A stretch of 64,000 bases of DNA, taken from assembly GCF_018372875.1 (NCBI RefSeq), contig NZ_JAHAIF010000002.1, forward strand, positions 62,001-126,000, written 5' to 3'. This stretch comes from Clostridium sp. GTDB lineage: Bacteria; Bacillota; Clostridia; Clostridiales; Clostridiaceae. Made by a program: the position numbers and the translations under genes. Under the pieces are notes generated by a model. It was not told the origin of the DNA. It was given only the letters and a program-made list of their open reading frames with translations, and did no database searches. Each line of letters begins with the position of its first letter. Within the stretch, counting starts at the first letter, position 1. Positions 25,647-33,874 of this stretch are shown piece after piece.

Positions 25647-26879
25647 CTAGTACAATGGATGTTTGTCACAAAGAGCTTCAACCTTTTCTCTTAAAGTAGA
25701 CAGATCTCCTTCTCTATTTTGTATTGCTTCATCTATTATTTCAGCAATAACTTTCATATCTTCTTCTTCAAAGCCTCTAGTAGTAACTGCTGCAGTACCA
25801 ATTCTAATACCTGATGTTACAAATGGGCTTCTAGTTTCATTTGGCACTGTATTTTTATTAACAGTAACTCCAATTGTATCTAAAAGATTTTCAACTTCTT
25901 TTCCTGTTACATCCTTATTATTTAAATCAACAAGGATTAAGTGGTTGTCAGTTCCATCAGAAACTAATTTAAATCCTCTATTTACAAGTTCTTCCCCTAA
26001 AACTCTACAGTTATTTACTACCTTTGTCATATATTCCTTAAAGCTAGGATCTAAGGCTTCCTTAAAGCATACTGCTTTACCAGCAATAACATGCATTAAA
26101 GGGCCACCTTGCATACCTGGGAATATATTTTTATCTAAATCCTTAGCATACTTTTCTTTGCAAAGGATTAATCCTCCCCTTGGTCCTCTTAAAGTTTTAT
26201 GAGTTGTAGATGTTACAAAGTCAGCATATGGTACTGGTGATGGATGTAACCCAGCAGCAACTAGCCCTGCAATATGAGCCATATCAACCATGAAATATGC
26301 ACCAACTTCATCTGCAATTTCTCTAAACTTTTTAAAATCAATTATTCTTGCATAAGCACTTGCACCAGCTACAATTAGCTTTGGCTTACATTCTAATGCA
26401 ATTTTTCTTACTTCATCATAATTAATTCTTTCAGTTTCTTTATCAACTCCATATGATACAAAGTTAAATAATCTTCCTGAAAAATTAACTGGTGATCCAT
26501 GAGTTAAATGTCCACCATGACTTAAGTCCATCCCTAAAACAGTGTCCCCTGGTTTTAAAATTGTGAAATATACAGCCATATTAGCTTGTGAACCTGCATG
26601 AGGTTGAACATTTGCATGCTCAGCACCAAAAAGTTCCTTAGCTCTATTTCTAGCTATATCTTCAATTTCATCAACAACGTAGCAGCCCCCATAATATCTC
26701 TTTCCTGGATATCCTTCTGCATACTTATTTGTTAAGTATGACCCCATTGCTTCCATAACAGCTTCACTAGCAAAGTTTTCAGATGCAATAAGCTCTATAC
26801 CTTTTTGTTGTCTGTTTAACTCTTTTTCCATAAGAGCGTAAACTTCTTCATCTACCTTTTTTACATTATCAAAATTCAT
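25647..26879 (-). CDS. glyA: Serine hydroxymethyltransferase
   Basis: PLP enzyme interconverting serine plus tetrahydrofolate and glycine plus methylene-THF. 410 residues, full length. The PLP lysine lies in [13 protein letters not shown]; substrate-binding [26 protein letters not shown] and [11 protein letters not shown] are intact. GGGGTGG precedes the ATG, and a consensus promoter lies 30-60 bp upstream. Single-gene unit with its own terminator, divergent from thrE. Confidence 0.98.
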   Translation of the reverse strand: MNFDNVKKVDEEVYALMEKELNRQQKGIELIASENFASEAVMEAMGSYLTNKYAEGYPGKRYYGGCYVVDEIEDIARNRAKELFGAEHANVQPHAGSQANMAVYFTILKPGDTVLGMDLSHGGHLTHGSPVNFSGRLFNFVSYGVDKETERINYDEVRKIALECKPKLIVAGASAYARIIDFKKFREIADEVGAYFMVDMAHIAGLVAAGLHPSPVPYADFVTSTTHKTLRGPRGGLILCKEKYAKDLDKNIFPGMQGGPLMHVIAGKAVCFKEALDPSFKEYMTKVVNNCRVLGEELVNRGFKLVSDGTDNHLILVDLNNKDVTGKEVENLLDTIGVTVNKNTVPNETRSPFVTSGIRIGTAAVTTRGFEEEDMKVIAEIIDEAIQNREGDLSTLREKVEALCDKHPLY

Positions 26880-26907
26880 TTTTCCACCCCAATCTAGTTT
26901 TTAATAA

Positions 26908-26936
26908 ATTATAGTCTTTATTATAGCAATTATCAA
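26908..26936 (-). promoter_or_regulatory. Sigma-A promoter of glyA
   Basis: TTGATA (26936-26931), 17-bp spacer, TATAAT (26913-26908) on the minus strand, about 30 bp before the glyA ATG. Near-perfect consensus. Confidence 0.75.
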
Positions 26937-27008
26937 CCAAAATTTATATAATATTTTCTTCTTATATGCTATAATACTTAAGTAATTTTTACTTTAGGAG
27001 TGATATAT

Positions 27009-27776
27009 ATGGATATGAACAAGCTCCTACATGTTTCTACATATGCTGGTAGAATAATGCTTGAAAGCGGTGCTGAAACATATAGAGTTGAAGAAACAGT
27101 ATGTAGAATATGCTATTCCTTTGGGGTTGATGAAGCTGATAGTTTTGTAACTCCTACTGGAATAATGGTTTCAATTTGCCATGACAATAAAACATATTCT
27201 TTAATAAATAGAGTTAAATCAAGAAGCGTAGACTTAAATAAAATAGATAGAATTAATGAACTTTCAAGAGCTTTACAAAGTGAACCTATGGATTTAAGCC
27301 ATATTTTAAAACTACTAAAAGAAATAGATAATGGTGAAAGATATTCTGTCCCTCTTACTTTAGCCTTTTCTGCACTTGCAGCAGGTACATTCTCCATTCT
27401 TTTTGGAGGAGGCTTTAATGACCTTTTAGCTGCTACTTTTATAGGTTTAATAATAAAAATAGTGGCTATAAAGTTCCAAAAACTATCTATAAATGAATTC
27501 TTTATTAATTGTATTGGAGGGGCTATTGCTGCTTCACTTACATTACTTTTAGTTATACTAGGATTTAACATTAATATAGATAAAACCATAATTGGCGCTA
27601 TAATGCTTCTTGTACCTGGACTTGCAATTACAAATGCAATTAGAGATACCATAGCTGGTGATTTCTTAGCAGGGTTAACTAAAGCAGCTGAAGCTTTTCT
27701 TATAGCTATATCAATTGCTGTTGGCTCAGGTGCAATATTAAGTTTCTGGATTAATACTTTAGGAGGTAGTATATAA
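27009..27776 (+). CDS. Threonine/serine exporter, ThrE N-terminal-type subunit
   Basis: 255 residues. The N-terminal ~110 residues form the soluble ThrE domain with the YAGRIMLESGAETYRVEETV signature, followed by five hydrophobic helices. VPGLAITNAIRDTIAGDFLAG is the conserved family loop. In Corynebacterium ThrE is one chain; here, as in many Firmicutes, it is split into two overlapping genes. Exports Thr/Ser using ion gradients. TTTAGGAG precedes the ATG at 27009. The stop overlaps the next start (TAATG). Confidence 0.9.
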   Translation: MDMNKLLHVSTYAGRIMLESGAETYRVEETVCRICYSFGVDEADSFVTPTGIMVSICHDNKTYSLINRVKSRSVDLNKIDRINELSRALQSEPMDLSHILKLLKEIDNGERYSVPLTLAFSALAAGTFSILFGGGFNDLLAATFIGLIIKIVAIKFQKLSINEFFINCIGGAIAASLTLLLVILGFNINIDKTIIGAIMLLVPGLAITNAIRDTIAGDFLAGLTKAAEAFLIAISIAVGSGAILSFWINTLGGSI

Positions 27777-28240
27777 TGACAATGGTTTTTATTCAAACTA
27801 TGGCATCCTTTATTGCTTCCTGTGGTTTTGGAATTATATTTAATATAAAGGGGAAAAAGCTGTTTTTTGCAGCTATTGGTGGAGGTCTTAGTTGGTTTGT
27901 ATATGCATTAGGTCTTCATTTAAATATTTCTACTATTAGCTCTTTATTTATTTCATCTATATGCTTTAGCATATATTCAGAAATATTTGCTAGAATATTA
28001 AAAACTCCAGTTACCACCTTAGTAATATGTTGTCTTATTCCACTTGTTCCTGGAGCAGGAATGTATTACACAATGTATGAAGCAATTACTGGAAATGTAA
28101 CTGGCTCTTTAGAACTTGGATTAAATACACTAGCCTCATCAGGCACTCTAGTTCTTGGTATTATTTTTGTTTCTACAATTACAAGGTTAATAAATAGAAG
28201 GAAGAGTAAAAAAAATTTATTAAATAAGAACAACCAATAG
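27776..28240 (+). CDS. Threonine/serine exporter, ThrE C-terminal-type subunit (DUF3815)
   Basis: 154 residues with about five transmembrane helices and the second ThrE signature VPGAGMYYTMYEAITGN. It begins inside the stop codon of the previous gene (1-bp overlap, TAATG), implying translational coupling and 1:1 assembly. It ends in a basic tail (NRRKSKKNLLNKNNQ). Terminator directly follows. Confidence 0.9.
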   Translation: MTMVFIQTMASFIASCGFGIIFNIKGKKLFFAAIGGGLSWFVYALGLHLNISTISSLFISSICFSIYSEIFARILKTPVTTLVICCLIPLVPGAGMYYTMYEAITGNVTGSLELGLNTLASSGTLVLGIIFVSTITRLINRRKSKKNLLNKNNQ

Positions 28241-28275
28241 AAGAGAAATTTCATAAAAATTTCTCTTCTATTTTT
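28239..28275 (+). terminator. Rho-independent terminator of the thrE pair
   Basis: AGAAGAGAAATTT and AAATTTCTCTTCT around CATAA, followed by ATTTTT; it begins within the stop codon. Confidence 0.92.
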
Positions 28276-28277
28276 AC

Positions 28278-28319
28278 GTCTAGGAAATCCATATTTATTT
28301 TTCTGTGACTTGGAGCTTA
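28278..28319 (-). repeat. Half copy (C) of the dispersed palindromic repeat
   Basis: Read on the minus strand: AAGCTCCAAGTCAC, AGAAAAATAAATATGG, then ATTTCCTAGAC. It holds the 3' half of the core, the right arm, and the TTTCCTAGAC end also seen at 33530. The 5' half of the core is missing. It lies 100 bp from copy D in the same orientation. Confidence 0.78.
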
Positions 28320-28331
28320 CTATAAAAAAGG

Positions 28332-28379
28332 AAAATGTAAAATTCTTATATATTTCAGTTGAGAATTATAATGACATTT
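28332..28379. repeat. Imperfect AT-rich hairpin between repeat copies C and D
   Basis: AAAATGT...ATTCT pairs with AGAAT...ACATTTT across a loop of about 15 nt (TATATATTTCAGTTG). It sits in the otherwise empty stretch 28320-28420, between the two repeat copies. No gene is visible in the whole 28241-28629 gap; it holds the thrE terminator, copies C and D, this hairpin and the CDF leader. Confidence 0.5.
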
Positions 28380-28420
28380 TGAAATAAAAAAAATTATAAG
28401 GTCAAAGATAATAATTTTAT

Positions 28421-28512
28421 AGTTTCCTTACCTTTAGTACCAAGGAAATAGATATTTATTTTTCTGTGACTTGGAGCTTGCGACGGAACGAGAAAAATAA
28501 ATATCTACTTCC
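28421..28512 (-). repeat. Full copy (D) of the dispersed palindromic repeat with tail
   Basis: On the minus strand: arm GGAAGTAGATATTTATTTTT, core CGTTCCGTCGCAAGCTCC then AAGTCAC, arm AGAAAAATAAATATCTATTT, tail GGTACTAAAGGTAAGGAAAC. The arms pair over about 18 bp. Opposite orientation to copies A, B, F and G. Confidence 0.88.
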
Positions 28513-28518
28513 ATTTTT

Positions 28519-28611
28519 TCAATTGATAACTACTATCACACTCTACTTTTGTAACACTCACTATATTTATTAATATTATATAAAGATAAATATTTTTTAC
28601 TTATCAATTGA
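28519..28611 (+). repeat. Inverted repeat in the leader of the CDF transporter gene
   Basis: TCAATTGATAA (28519-28529) and TTATCAATTGA (28601-28611) are perfect 11-bp complements 71 bp apart; the second arm ends 9 bp before the ribosome binding site region of the gene at 28630. It could close a leader RNA stem or be a pair of protein sites. Confidence 0.5.
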
Positions 28612-28629
28612 GAACTAGGAGATGAATTT

Positions 28630-29505
28630 ATGAAAGATGAAGGATTAAATATTGGGGTACGTGTAAGTAAAAACACTATTATAGGAAACTTTATCTTAGC
28701 ATTTATAAAAATACTAATAGGTTTTATAGCTAGAAGCACTGCTATGGTTGCAGATGGAATGCACTCTCTTTCTGATGTAGTAACAACAATAGGAGTTATT
28801 ATTGGTTTAAAGCTATCTCATAAGGAAGCTGATAAGACTCACCCTTATGGTCATGAAAAAATAGAAAGTATAACTTCATTATTTCTCGCTACAGTTCTCT
28901 TTCTTGTAGCAATTAGCATAGGATATTCTGGAATAATCAAAATAATTAACCATAGCTATGTTACTCCTGGATTTTCAGCTATAATTGCAGCTATTACTTC
29001 AATTATTGTAAAGGAATTAATGTATTGGTATACAATAAAATATGCTAATAAAATAAATAGTCCTTCTTTAAAGGCTGATGCATGGCATCATAGATCTGAT
29101 GCATTATCATCAGTTGGAGCTTTAATAGGTATATTGGGCGCTAGAATAGGTTATCCTTTTTTAGATCCCCTAGTTGCAATAATTATAGCCTTAGTAATAA
29201 TTAAAGTTGCTTTTGATATTTGTAAACAAAGCATTGCACAATTAATAGACGAAGCTGCTTCTGAAGAAGATGTCCAAGCTATAATTGATAAAATCAACTC
29301 AATAGATGGAATTTATGAAATAAAAAATTTAAAAACAAGACAGCATAGCAATAAACTTTATGTTGATGTTGATATATCTGTGGATGCTACACTAACTGTT
29401 GAGGAAGGTCATAACATTGCTTCACATGTTCATAACTTAATAGAAGAAGATTCAAGAATAAAGCATTGTATGGTTCATGTAAATCCTTACTATAAAAACA
29501 ATTAA
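28630..29505 (+). CDS. Cation diffusion facilitator (CDF) family metal efflux protein
   Basis: 291 residues: six transmembrane helices and a cytoplasmic C-terminal domain of about 80 residues. The two metal-site signatures are clear: ADGMHSLSDVVTT in helix 2 and AWHHRSDALSS in helix 5 (HxxxD pattern), with HPYGHEKIES between. The usual substrates are Zn2+, Fe2+, Mn2+ or Cd2+, exchanged for protons; the sequence alone does not fix which. CTAGGAGATG precedes the ATG. Long leader with an inverted repeat. A broken L,D-transpeptidase gene follows. Confidence 0.93.
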   Translation: MKDEGLNIGVRVSKNTIIGNFILAFIKILIGFIARSTAMVADGMHSLSDVVTTIGVIIGLKLSHKEADKTHPYGHEKIESITSLFLATVLFLVAISIGYSGIIKIINHSYVTPGFSAIIAAITSIIVKELMYWYTIKYANKINSPSLKADAWHHRSDALSSVGALIGILGARIGYPFLDPLVAIIIALVIIKVAFDICKQSIAQLIDEAASEEDVQAIIDKINSIDGIYEIKNLKTRQHSNKLYVDVDISVDATLTVEEGHNIASHVHNLIEEDSRIKHCMVHVNPYYKNN

Positions 29506-29516
29506 TGAGGTGTAAA

Positions 29517-29899
29517 TTGAAAATAATTAATTATATATCAAAAAAGTTTTATAGAGCTTCTCCAAATTATACTGATTTAAAGGCAAAACTAATAGCTGGA
29601 CACTAGTACACAGTTATTTATGTACAATAGGTAAAGCCTCTACTCCAACACCTAAAGGAACATATACAGTTGGTATTAAAGGGTTATATTTTGGAGTAGA
29701 AAAAGGCTATAAATGCTGGTACTATACTCAATTTAAAGGAAACTATCTATTTCATTCAATAATTTATAATTTAGATGGTTCAATAAGAGATGGAAGATTA
29801 GGAATGGCTCTTTCAGATGGATGTGTAAGACTTACAAAAGTAAACGCTAAATGGATATATGACAATATTCCAGAAAAAACAAAGGTTATAATAAGCTAA
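29517..29899 (+). pseudogene. L,D-transpeptidase (YkuD family), disrupted by an internal deletion/frameshift
   Basis: A TTG at 29517 with GAGGTG upstream opens a frame that stops at 29604 after 29 codons (ISKKFYRASPNYTDLKAK...). The rest of the protein is in another frame from about 29579 to 29899: KGKTNSWTLVHSYLCTIGKA, STPTPKGTYTV, YLFHSIIY and the catalytic SDGCVRLTK, which are the YkuD motifs (His, Ser/Gly-Cys-x-Arg). That second frame has an upstream stop and no start. A strand between the two halves is missing, so a small deletion with frameshift is the simplest explanation. An intact enzyme would form 3-3 peptidoglycan crosslinks. Confidence 0.85.
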
Positions 29900-29950
29900 A
29901 AAAGTTGTACTGTAGAAAATATTTTTTATTCTCTACAGTACAACTTTTTT
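29898..29950. terminator. Bidirectional terminator between the ldt pseudogene and the 133-residue gene
   Basis: AAAAAAGTTGTACTGTAGA and TCTACAGTACAACTTTTTT are perfect 19-bp complements around a 15-nt loop, with T-runs on both strands. Confidence 0.92.
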
Positions 29951-30350
29951 ATATAATATCTAATTTTACTTCTCCATAAAAGTTAGTAAATTTAATGCTT
30001 GCATTTATTCTAGTTTTTACATCAGCAGTATATTCAAACTCTTCACTTTTTCTATCATTAAGAATTAAATTGCCACTCTTATCTTTAATAGTTACAAGTA
30101 CCTCTCCCTTTTCTTCTTCTACATTAAGTGATACCTTCACTTTTTTATTTGGTTCAAGTAAAAAGCTTTTGTTTTTTTCTCCAGTTAGATCCCTACATTC
30201 CTTAAAGAATATTGAGCCCTTATTTTCCTTCTTAACTGCAACACCTATTAATGCTGTACTACCTCCTATACCTATGGCTGTTTTATATGCTACAAAGCCT
30301 ATTACAAACAAAGCTGCTGCTAACATAAGTAAAGCTATTATTGTACCCAT
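29949..30350 (-). CDS. Membrane-anchored hypothetical protein, 133 residues
   Basis: One N-terminal transmembrane segment (ALLMLAAALFVIGFVAYKTA) followed by about 100 residues of alternating polar/aliphatic beta-type sequence (KVKVSLNVEEEKGEVLVTIK, LNDRKSEEFEYTA). No known motif. GGGGGAATT precedes the ATG. Divergent from the DUF2871 gene. Function unknown. Confidence 0.75.
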   Translation of the reverse strand: MGTIIALLMLAAALFVIGFVAYKTAIGIGGSTALIGVAVKKENKGSIFFKECRDLTGEKNKSFLLEPNKKVKVSLNVEEEKGEVLVTIKDKSGNLILNDRKSEEFEYTADVKTRINASIKFTNFYGEVKLDII

Positions 30351-30435
30351 ATATTAATTCCCCCCTCTTTACTTTTTTATTATTTAATGTATAATTAATC
30401 TTAATTAATACTTATTATTTTAAGGAGTTAAACAA

Positions 30436-30834
30436 ATGAAAAAGTTATTTAATTTATCATTTATCTATCTTGGACTTGGACTAATCCTTGGTGTTTTCCA
30501 CAGAGAATTTACTAAGTTCAATAATTTCTCTGGTGAAACAGTTCTTGGAACTGCACACACACATACTTTAGTATTAGGATTTTTATTTTTCCTAATAATA
30601 TTATTACTTGATAAAAACTTTGATATTTCATCTTACAAGCACTTTAACAAATGGTTAATATCATACAACATAGGTTTATTATCATTAATTGGAACAATAG
30701 TATTCCGTGGAGTACTTGAAGTACTTTCTAAAGATTTTGCTGGGCTTCCTCATATGGCAGGCTTAGGACATGCTATATTAGGTGCTTCACTAGTTTGGTT
30801 TATGATTATATTAAACAAAAAAATTAAGAAATAA
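30436..30834 (+). CDS. DUF2871 family membrane protein
   Basis: 132 residues, four transmembrane helices, with conserved His residues at the membrane surface: HREF after helix 1, GTAHTHTLVLGF in helix 2, and GLPHMAGLGHAILGASLVW in helix 4. The pattern is that of DUF2871; conserved membrane histidines suggest haem or metal binding (a cytochrome-oxidase-subunit-like feel), which is an inference. AAGGAG precedes the ATG, and a terminator follows. Confidence 0.85.
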   Translation: MKKLFNLSFIYLGLGLILGVFHREFTKFNNFSGETVLGTAHTHTLVLGFLFFLIILLLDKNFDISSYKHFNKWLISYNIGLLSLIGTIVFRGVLEVLSKDFAGLPHMAGLGHAILGASLVWFMIILNKKIKK

Positions 30835-30870
30835 ATCTTTAATTTTAGTATATCAAATTTTTTTCTAATA

Positions 30871-30912
30871 AAGAAGAGAGCTACAGATAATATAATCTAT
30901 AGCTCTCTTCTT
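30871..30912. terminator. Terminator between convergent genes
   Basis: AAGAAGAGAGCTA and TAGCTCTCTTCTT form a 13-bp stem with a 16-nt loop, followed by TTTT on the plus strand; it abuts the stop of the antiporter gene at 30913. Confidence 0.88.
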
Positions 30913-31866
30913 TTAGTTTCTAAAAATTATATAAACTAAATATGCTACATACATTCCAACTAGGATTATTCCTTCTAGTCTGCCAAGCCTTTTCTCTTCC
31001 TTTTTATTAAATAATATTAAAGCTCCAATAAATAATGTTACTGCAATTAAAATTATAAAGTCTATTACCATTACTCCTGAAACTGTAATAGGACTAATAG
31101 CTGCTGAGGCTCCAAGTATAAGTACTAAATTGAATATATTAGAACCTAAAACATTCCCTAACGCAATATCATTTTCACCCTTTAAAGCAGCAACAATTGA
31201 TGTTACCAATTCTGGCAATGAAGTTCCAACAGCCACTATAGTTAATCCAACTAGCTTTTCACTCATTCCTAGAGCATAAGCAATATTTGTAGCTGAATCT
31301 ACAACTAAATTTCCTCCAAAGACTATTCCTACAACACCTATTAGTGATAATAATATATTCTTTGACATTTTTATTTCAGATGTACTCTCTTCATCTTTAA
31401 CACTATCTTTTTTAGCAGCCTTAACTAATATAAACATATAAATAATGCATACTACTAATAAAATAATACCACTTATACGTGAAAGCATATTTTCACTCTT
31501 AGGTACTAATCCAAAAATAAGAAAACAAGTTAAAATAGTTACTAATAATGTAGTTACGTAATCTCTTTTTATAGTACATTTTTTTATTATAAGTGGCGCT
31601 ACTATAGCTGTTCCCCCTAAAACTACTAGTGTATTAAACAAATTAGATCCTAAAACATTTCCTACTGCAATTCCGTTGTTTCCATTAAAAGAAGAAATTA
31701 AACTTACTGCAAGCTCAGGTGCACTTGTTCCTAATGATACAATCGTTAGTCCAACTATTACAGAAGGGATTCCTATCTTTTTAGCTATTGAAGAAGCCCC
31801 ATCTACAAATATATCGGCCCCCTTAATTAGTAAAAAGAATCCTATAATTAAAATAATAAAGTCCAT
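30913..31866 (-). CDS. Calcium/sodium antiporter (CaCA family, YrbG-like)
   Basis: 317 residues, ten transmembrane helices in two inverted halves. The two alpha-repeat signatures, GTSAPELAVSLISS with GNVLGSNLFNTLVVLG and GTSLPELVTSIVAA with GNVLGSNIFNLVLILG, are both intact, including the acidic residue of each ion site. Exchanges Na+ (or K+/H+) for Ca2+ across the membrane. A short cytoplasmic loop near KDSVKDEESTSEIK links the halves. GAGGAATTAACTC precedes the ATG. It lies 43 bp downstream of an unrelated membrane-protein pair. Confidence 0.93.
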   Translation of the reverse strand: MDFIILIIGFFLLIKGADIFVDGASSIAKKIGIPSVIVGLTIVSLGTSAPELAVSLISSFNGNNGIAVGNVLGSNLFNTLVVLGGTAIVAPLIIKKCTIKRDYVTTLLVTILTCFLIFGLVPKSENMLSRISGIILLVVCIIYMFILVKAAKKDSVKDEESTSEIKMSKNILLSLIGVVGIVFGGNLVVDSATNIAYALGMSEKLVGLTIVAVGTSLPELVTSIVAALKGENDIALGNVLGSNIFNLVLILGASAAISPITVSGVMVIDFIILIAVTLFIGALILFNKKEEKRLGRLEGIILVGMYVAYLVYIIFRN

Positions 31867-31909
31867 GAGTTAATTCCTCTACTTTCCTTTGTAAATTTCC
31901 TTCTAAATT

Positions 31910-32512
31910 TTATACTAAATCACTCTTATCCTCAAGAAGTTTTTTACTTCTATTTATAATAACCAAAATCAATATATTACATACCGCTTGTGCCCCTACA
32001 ACAAATATAGCAATTGTTCTTATTACTCCTGCAAAATCTATGTTATATAAAAGAGGGGTCATAATGTGATCTATGGCAAATAGTGTTAAATAACACACCA
32101 TAGTAAATTTAATATGCCTTAAAATTACATTATCTCCCCTTTCTGCCACCATTGCATAAACCCCTTTTAACAAGTAAAAAACTACATAAATCCAAAGTAC
32201 AACAGAAACAATATTAAGACTTTCTTTTGCAATAAAAAAATAAATACTATCTTCCATCATTACAGCATCAGAAAGATTCATTATAAGGTGCGGAAAGATA
32301 AATATTAATAATTTTATAATTGATATTCCAGTAAGAATCATCAAAGGCTTTATTGTTTTTTGAAATGATTTCTCTTTTGATGATAGTATGACACATCCTT
32401 CAAGGATTAAAATATATCCTATAAAATCAGGTAACCAATTTATAAATATAAAAATATCAAGGAAAACAAATATTAACCCAATAAATATCTTTTTAAATCC
32501 ATCTCTAGTCAT
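31910..32512 (-). CDS. Polytopic membrane protein, 200 residues, unknown function
   Basis: About six transmembrane helices with short loops (for example FIFLDIFIFINWLPDFIGYI and SIIKLLIFIFPHLIMNL). No motif recognised. GGGGGATAAAATA precedes the ATG, which overlaps the stop of the upstream gene (TAATG), so translation is coupled. It and the preceding exported protein probably work together. Confidence 0.78.
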   Translation of the reverse strand: MTRDGFKKIFIGLIFVFLDIFIFINWLPDFIGYILILEGCVILSSKEKSFQKTIKPLMILTGISIIKLLIFIFPHLIMNLSDAVMMEDSIYFFIAKESLNIVSVVLWIYVVFYLLKGVYAMVAERGDNVILRHIKFTMVCYLTLFAIDHIMTPLLYNIDFAGVIRTIAIFVVGAQAVCNILILVIINRSKKLLEDKSDLV

Positions 32513-33369
32513 TATTTTATCCCCCTTAATTTTTTCAAGTCTCCAACTTGTTTTTTAGTAAACTCTTTATTGGTAGCATCCATAACAGCTATGTTTAATT
32601 TTTCTTCCTTACCTTCTTTATTTTTAGCTATAAATGTTATACTTCCATTAATCATATAATAAGGAGGAATATTATTATCAAGGTCTACTTGAACTTGCAG
32701 TATCTCACCCTTTTTCAATTTAATAGGAAAGCTTTTGCTATCTATTTTCTTATTATTAATTTGAATTAAACCATTTTCTAAATACAAGTTAAATAACTCA
32801 TCTTCAGTTCCTGTAACTTCAATATCATCTTCTACTATAAAATCAGTGTGCTGGTATCCACTATCATAAAATGAACCACTAAAACTAAGTATATTATTAT
32901 CTACTAAAGTTAAATCTTTATTTTTAAACTTAATTTCACCAAATTCTATGGTACCTTCTTTTCCTTTAGCTGTAGTATAATTTAAGTTTGTTACTTTGGT
33001 ACCACCAAATAATTTCTTTTTATACTCATGAGAAAATTCCCTTATTGGAATATAAAAATAATTTACTTTATACTTCTCACCTATCTCATGATTTAATTCA
33101 TTATAAAAAAGACTAGTTGAAATTCCAGGATAACTGTGCATATTAAGAATATTAAATTCTTCCTCTCCTAATTCAGGAAATACAACTCTTTCTATATTAT
33201 CTTCTTCATCACTTATAAAATAAGAAATAAGAGCTAGTTCATTATCTCCATAGGTATAACCAAACAAAGGTTCATTGATACGAGTATTCATAAAATAAAT
33301 CATATTTGCTCCCCATGCAAAAATAATTAAAGCTATTACTCCAAAAAGTATTTTTTTATTAAACTTCAT
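32512..33369 (-). CDS. Membrane-anchored extracytoplasmic protein, 285 residues, unknown function
   Basis: A single N-terminal hydrophobic segment (KILFGVIALIIFAWGANMIYF) without a lipobox, then about 260 residues of beta-rich extracytoplasmic sequence (GTIEFGEIKFKNKDLTLVDN, FIVEDDIEVTGTEDELFNLY). No known domain. AGGGGTGATAATA precedes the ATG at 33369; the frame extends upstream to 33378 without a better site. Coupled to the membrane protein downstream by a 1-bp overlap. Confidence 0.75.
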   Translation of the reverse strand: MKFNKKILFGVIALIIFAWGANMIYFMNTRINEPLFGYTYGDNELALISYFISDEEDNIERVVFPELGEEEFNILNMHSYPGISTSLFYNELNHEIGEKYKVNYFYIPIREFSHEYKKKLFGGTKVTNLNYTTAKGKEGTIEFGEIKFKNKDLTLVDNNILSFSGSFYDSGYQHTDFIVEDDIEVTGTEDELFNLYLENGLIQINNKKIDSKSFPIKLKKGEILQVQVDLDNNIPPYYMINGSITFIAKNKEGKEEKLNIAVMDATNKEFTKKQVGDLKKLRGIK

Positions 33370-33471
33370 TATTATCACCCCTAGTATAATTTTAACTTAT
33401 CCAACTTTCTTTTACCACATATTTGTATGTTTATATATTTATAACAATATTTAAATATTTCTTTAAAAAAG

Positions 33472-33539
33472 ATGGAGTGGATATCTATTCCCCCACATAC
33501 TAAAGGTAAGGAAATTAAAATTTTCTAATTTCCTAGACA
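33472..33539 (+). repeat. Core-deleted copy (E) of the dispersed repeat with complete tail
   Basis: Arms GGAGTGGATATC and TATTCCCCC meet without the conserved core, followed by the tail CATACTAAAGGTAAGGAAATT and the closing hairpin half TAATTTCCTAGAC. It shows that the tail itself can form AGGAAATTA / TAATTTCCT. Confidence 0.75.
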
Positions 33540-33541
33540 GT

Positions 33542-33572
33542 AAAAGAGAAGCTCTATTAGAACTTCTCTTTT
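33542..33572 (-). terminator. Terminator of the CsoR-family gene
   Basis: AAAAGAGAAG and CTTCTCTTTT around an 11-nt loop, just after the stop at 33588, with a T-rich end on the minus strand. Confidence 0.85.
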
Positions 33573-33587
33573 ATATCTTAGATTATA

Positions 33588-33860
33588 TTATTTCATAAAT
33601 GTATTCATTGTTTTAATTAACTCTTGTAATTTTTCTTTATCCTCAGAGTTTTCATCAAGAGACAAGCAATTCATTGCATAGTTTTCTAGCATTAATGCTC
33701 CCACTTTATTAATAGCTGATCTAATGGCAGAAATTTGTATAAGAACATCCTTACAGCAAACATTCTTATCCACCATTCCTTGAATCCCTTTTACTTGACC
33801 TTCTATTCTTTTTAATCTATTTAAAATATCCTTATTTAATTTATCTTTGTCGTCACTCAT
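33588..33860 (-). CDS. CsoR/RcnR-family repressor with CstR-like cysteine pattern
   Basis: 90-residue all-helical DNA-binding repressor (DUF156). RLKRIEGQVKGIQGMV is the family signature. The copper sensor CsoR uses Cys36-His61-Cys65. Here the equivalents are Cys36 (in NVCCKDVL), Tyr61 and Cys65 (in ENYAMNC), so the His ligand is missing while the cysteine pair is kept, as in the persulfide sensor CstR. That favours thiol/persulfide sensing or another inducer over Cu(I). Cys35 is an extra neighbouring cysteine. AAGGAGG precedes the ATG. No copper or sulfur gene is adjacent; a probable operator lies 15 bp upstream of the start. Confidence 0.9.
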   Translation of the reverse strand: MSDDKDKLNKDILNRLKRIEGQVKGIQGMVDKNVCCKDVLIQISAIRSAINKVGALMLENYAMNCLSLDENSEDKEKLQELIKTMNTFMK

Positions 33861-33874
33861 TATTATTCCTCCTT

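Noticed and set aside
25663..26202. 179-codon frame antisense to glyA
   Set aside because: Mirror of a highly conserved gene; no start signal.
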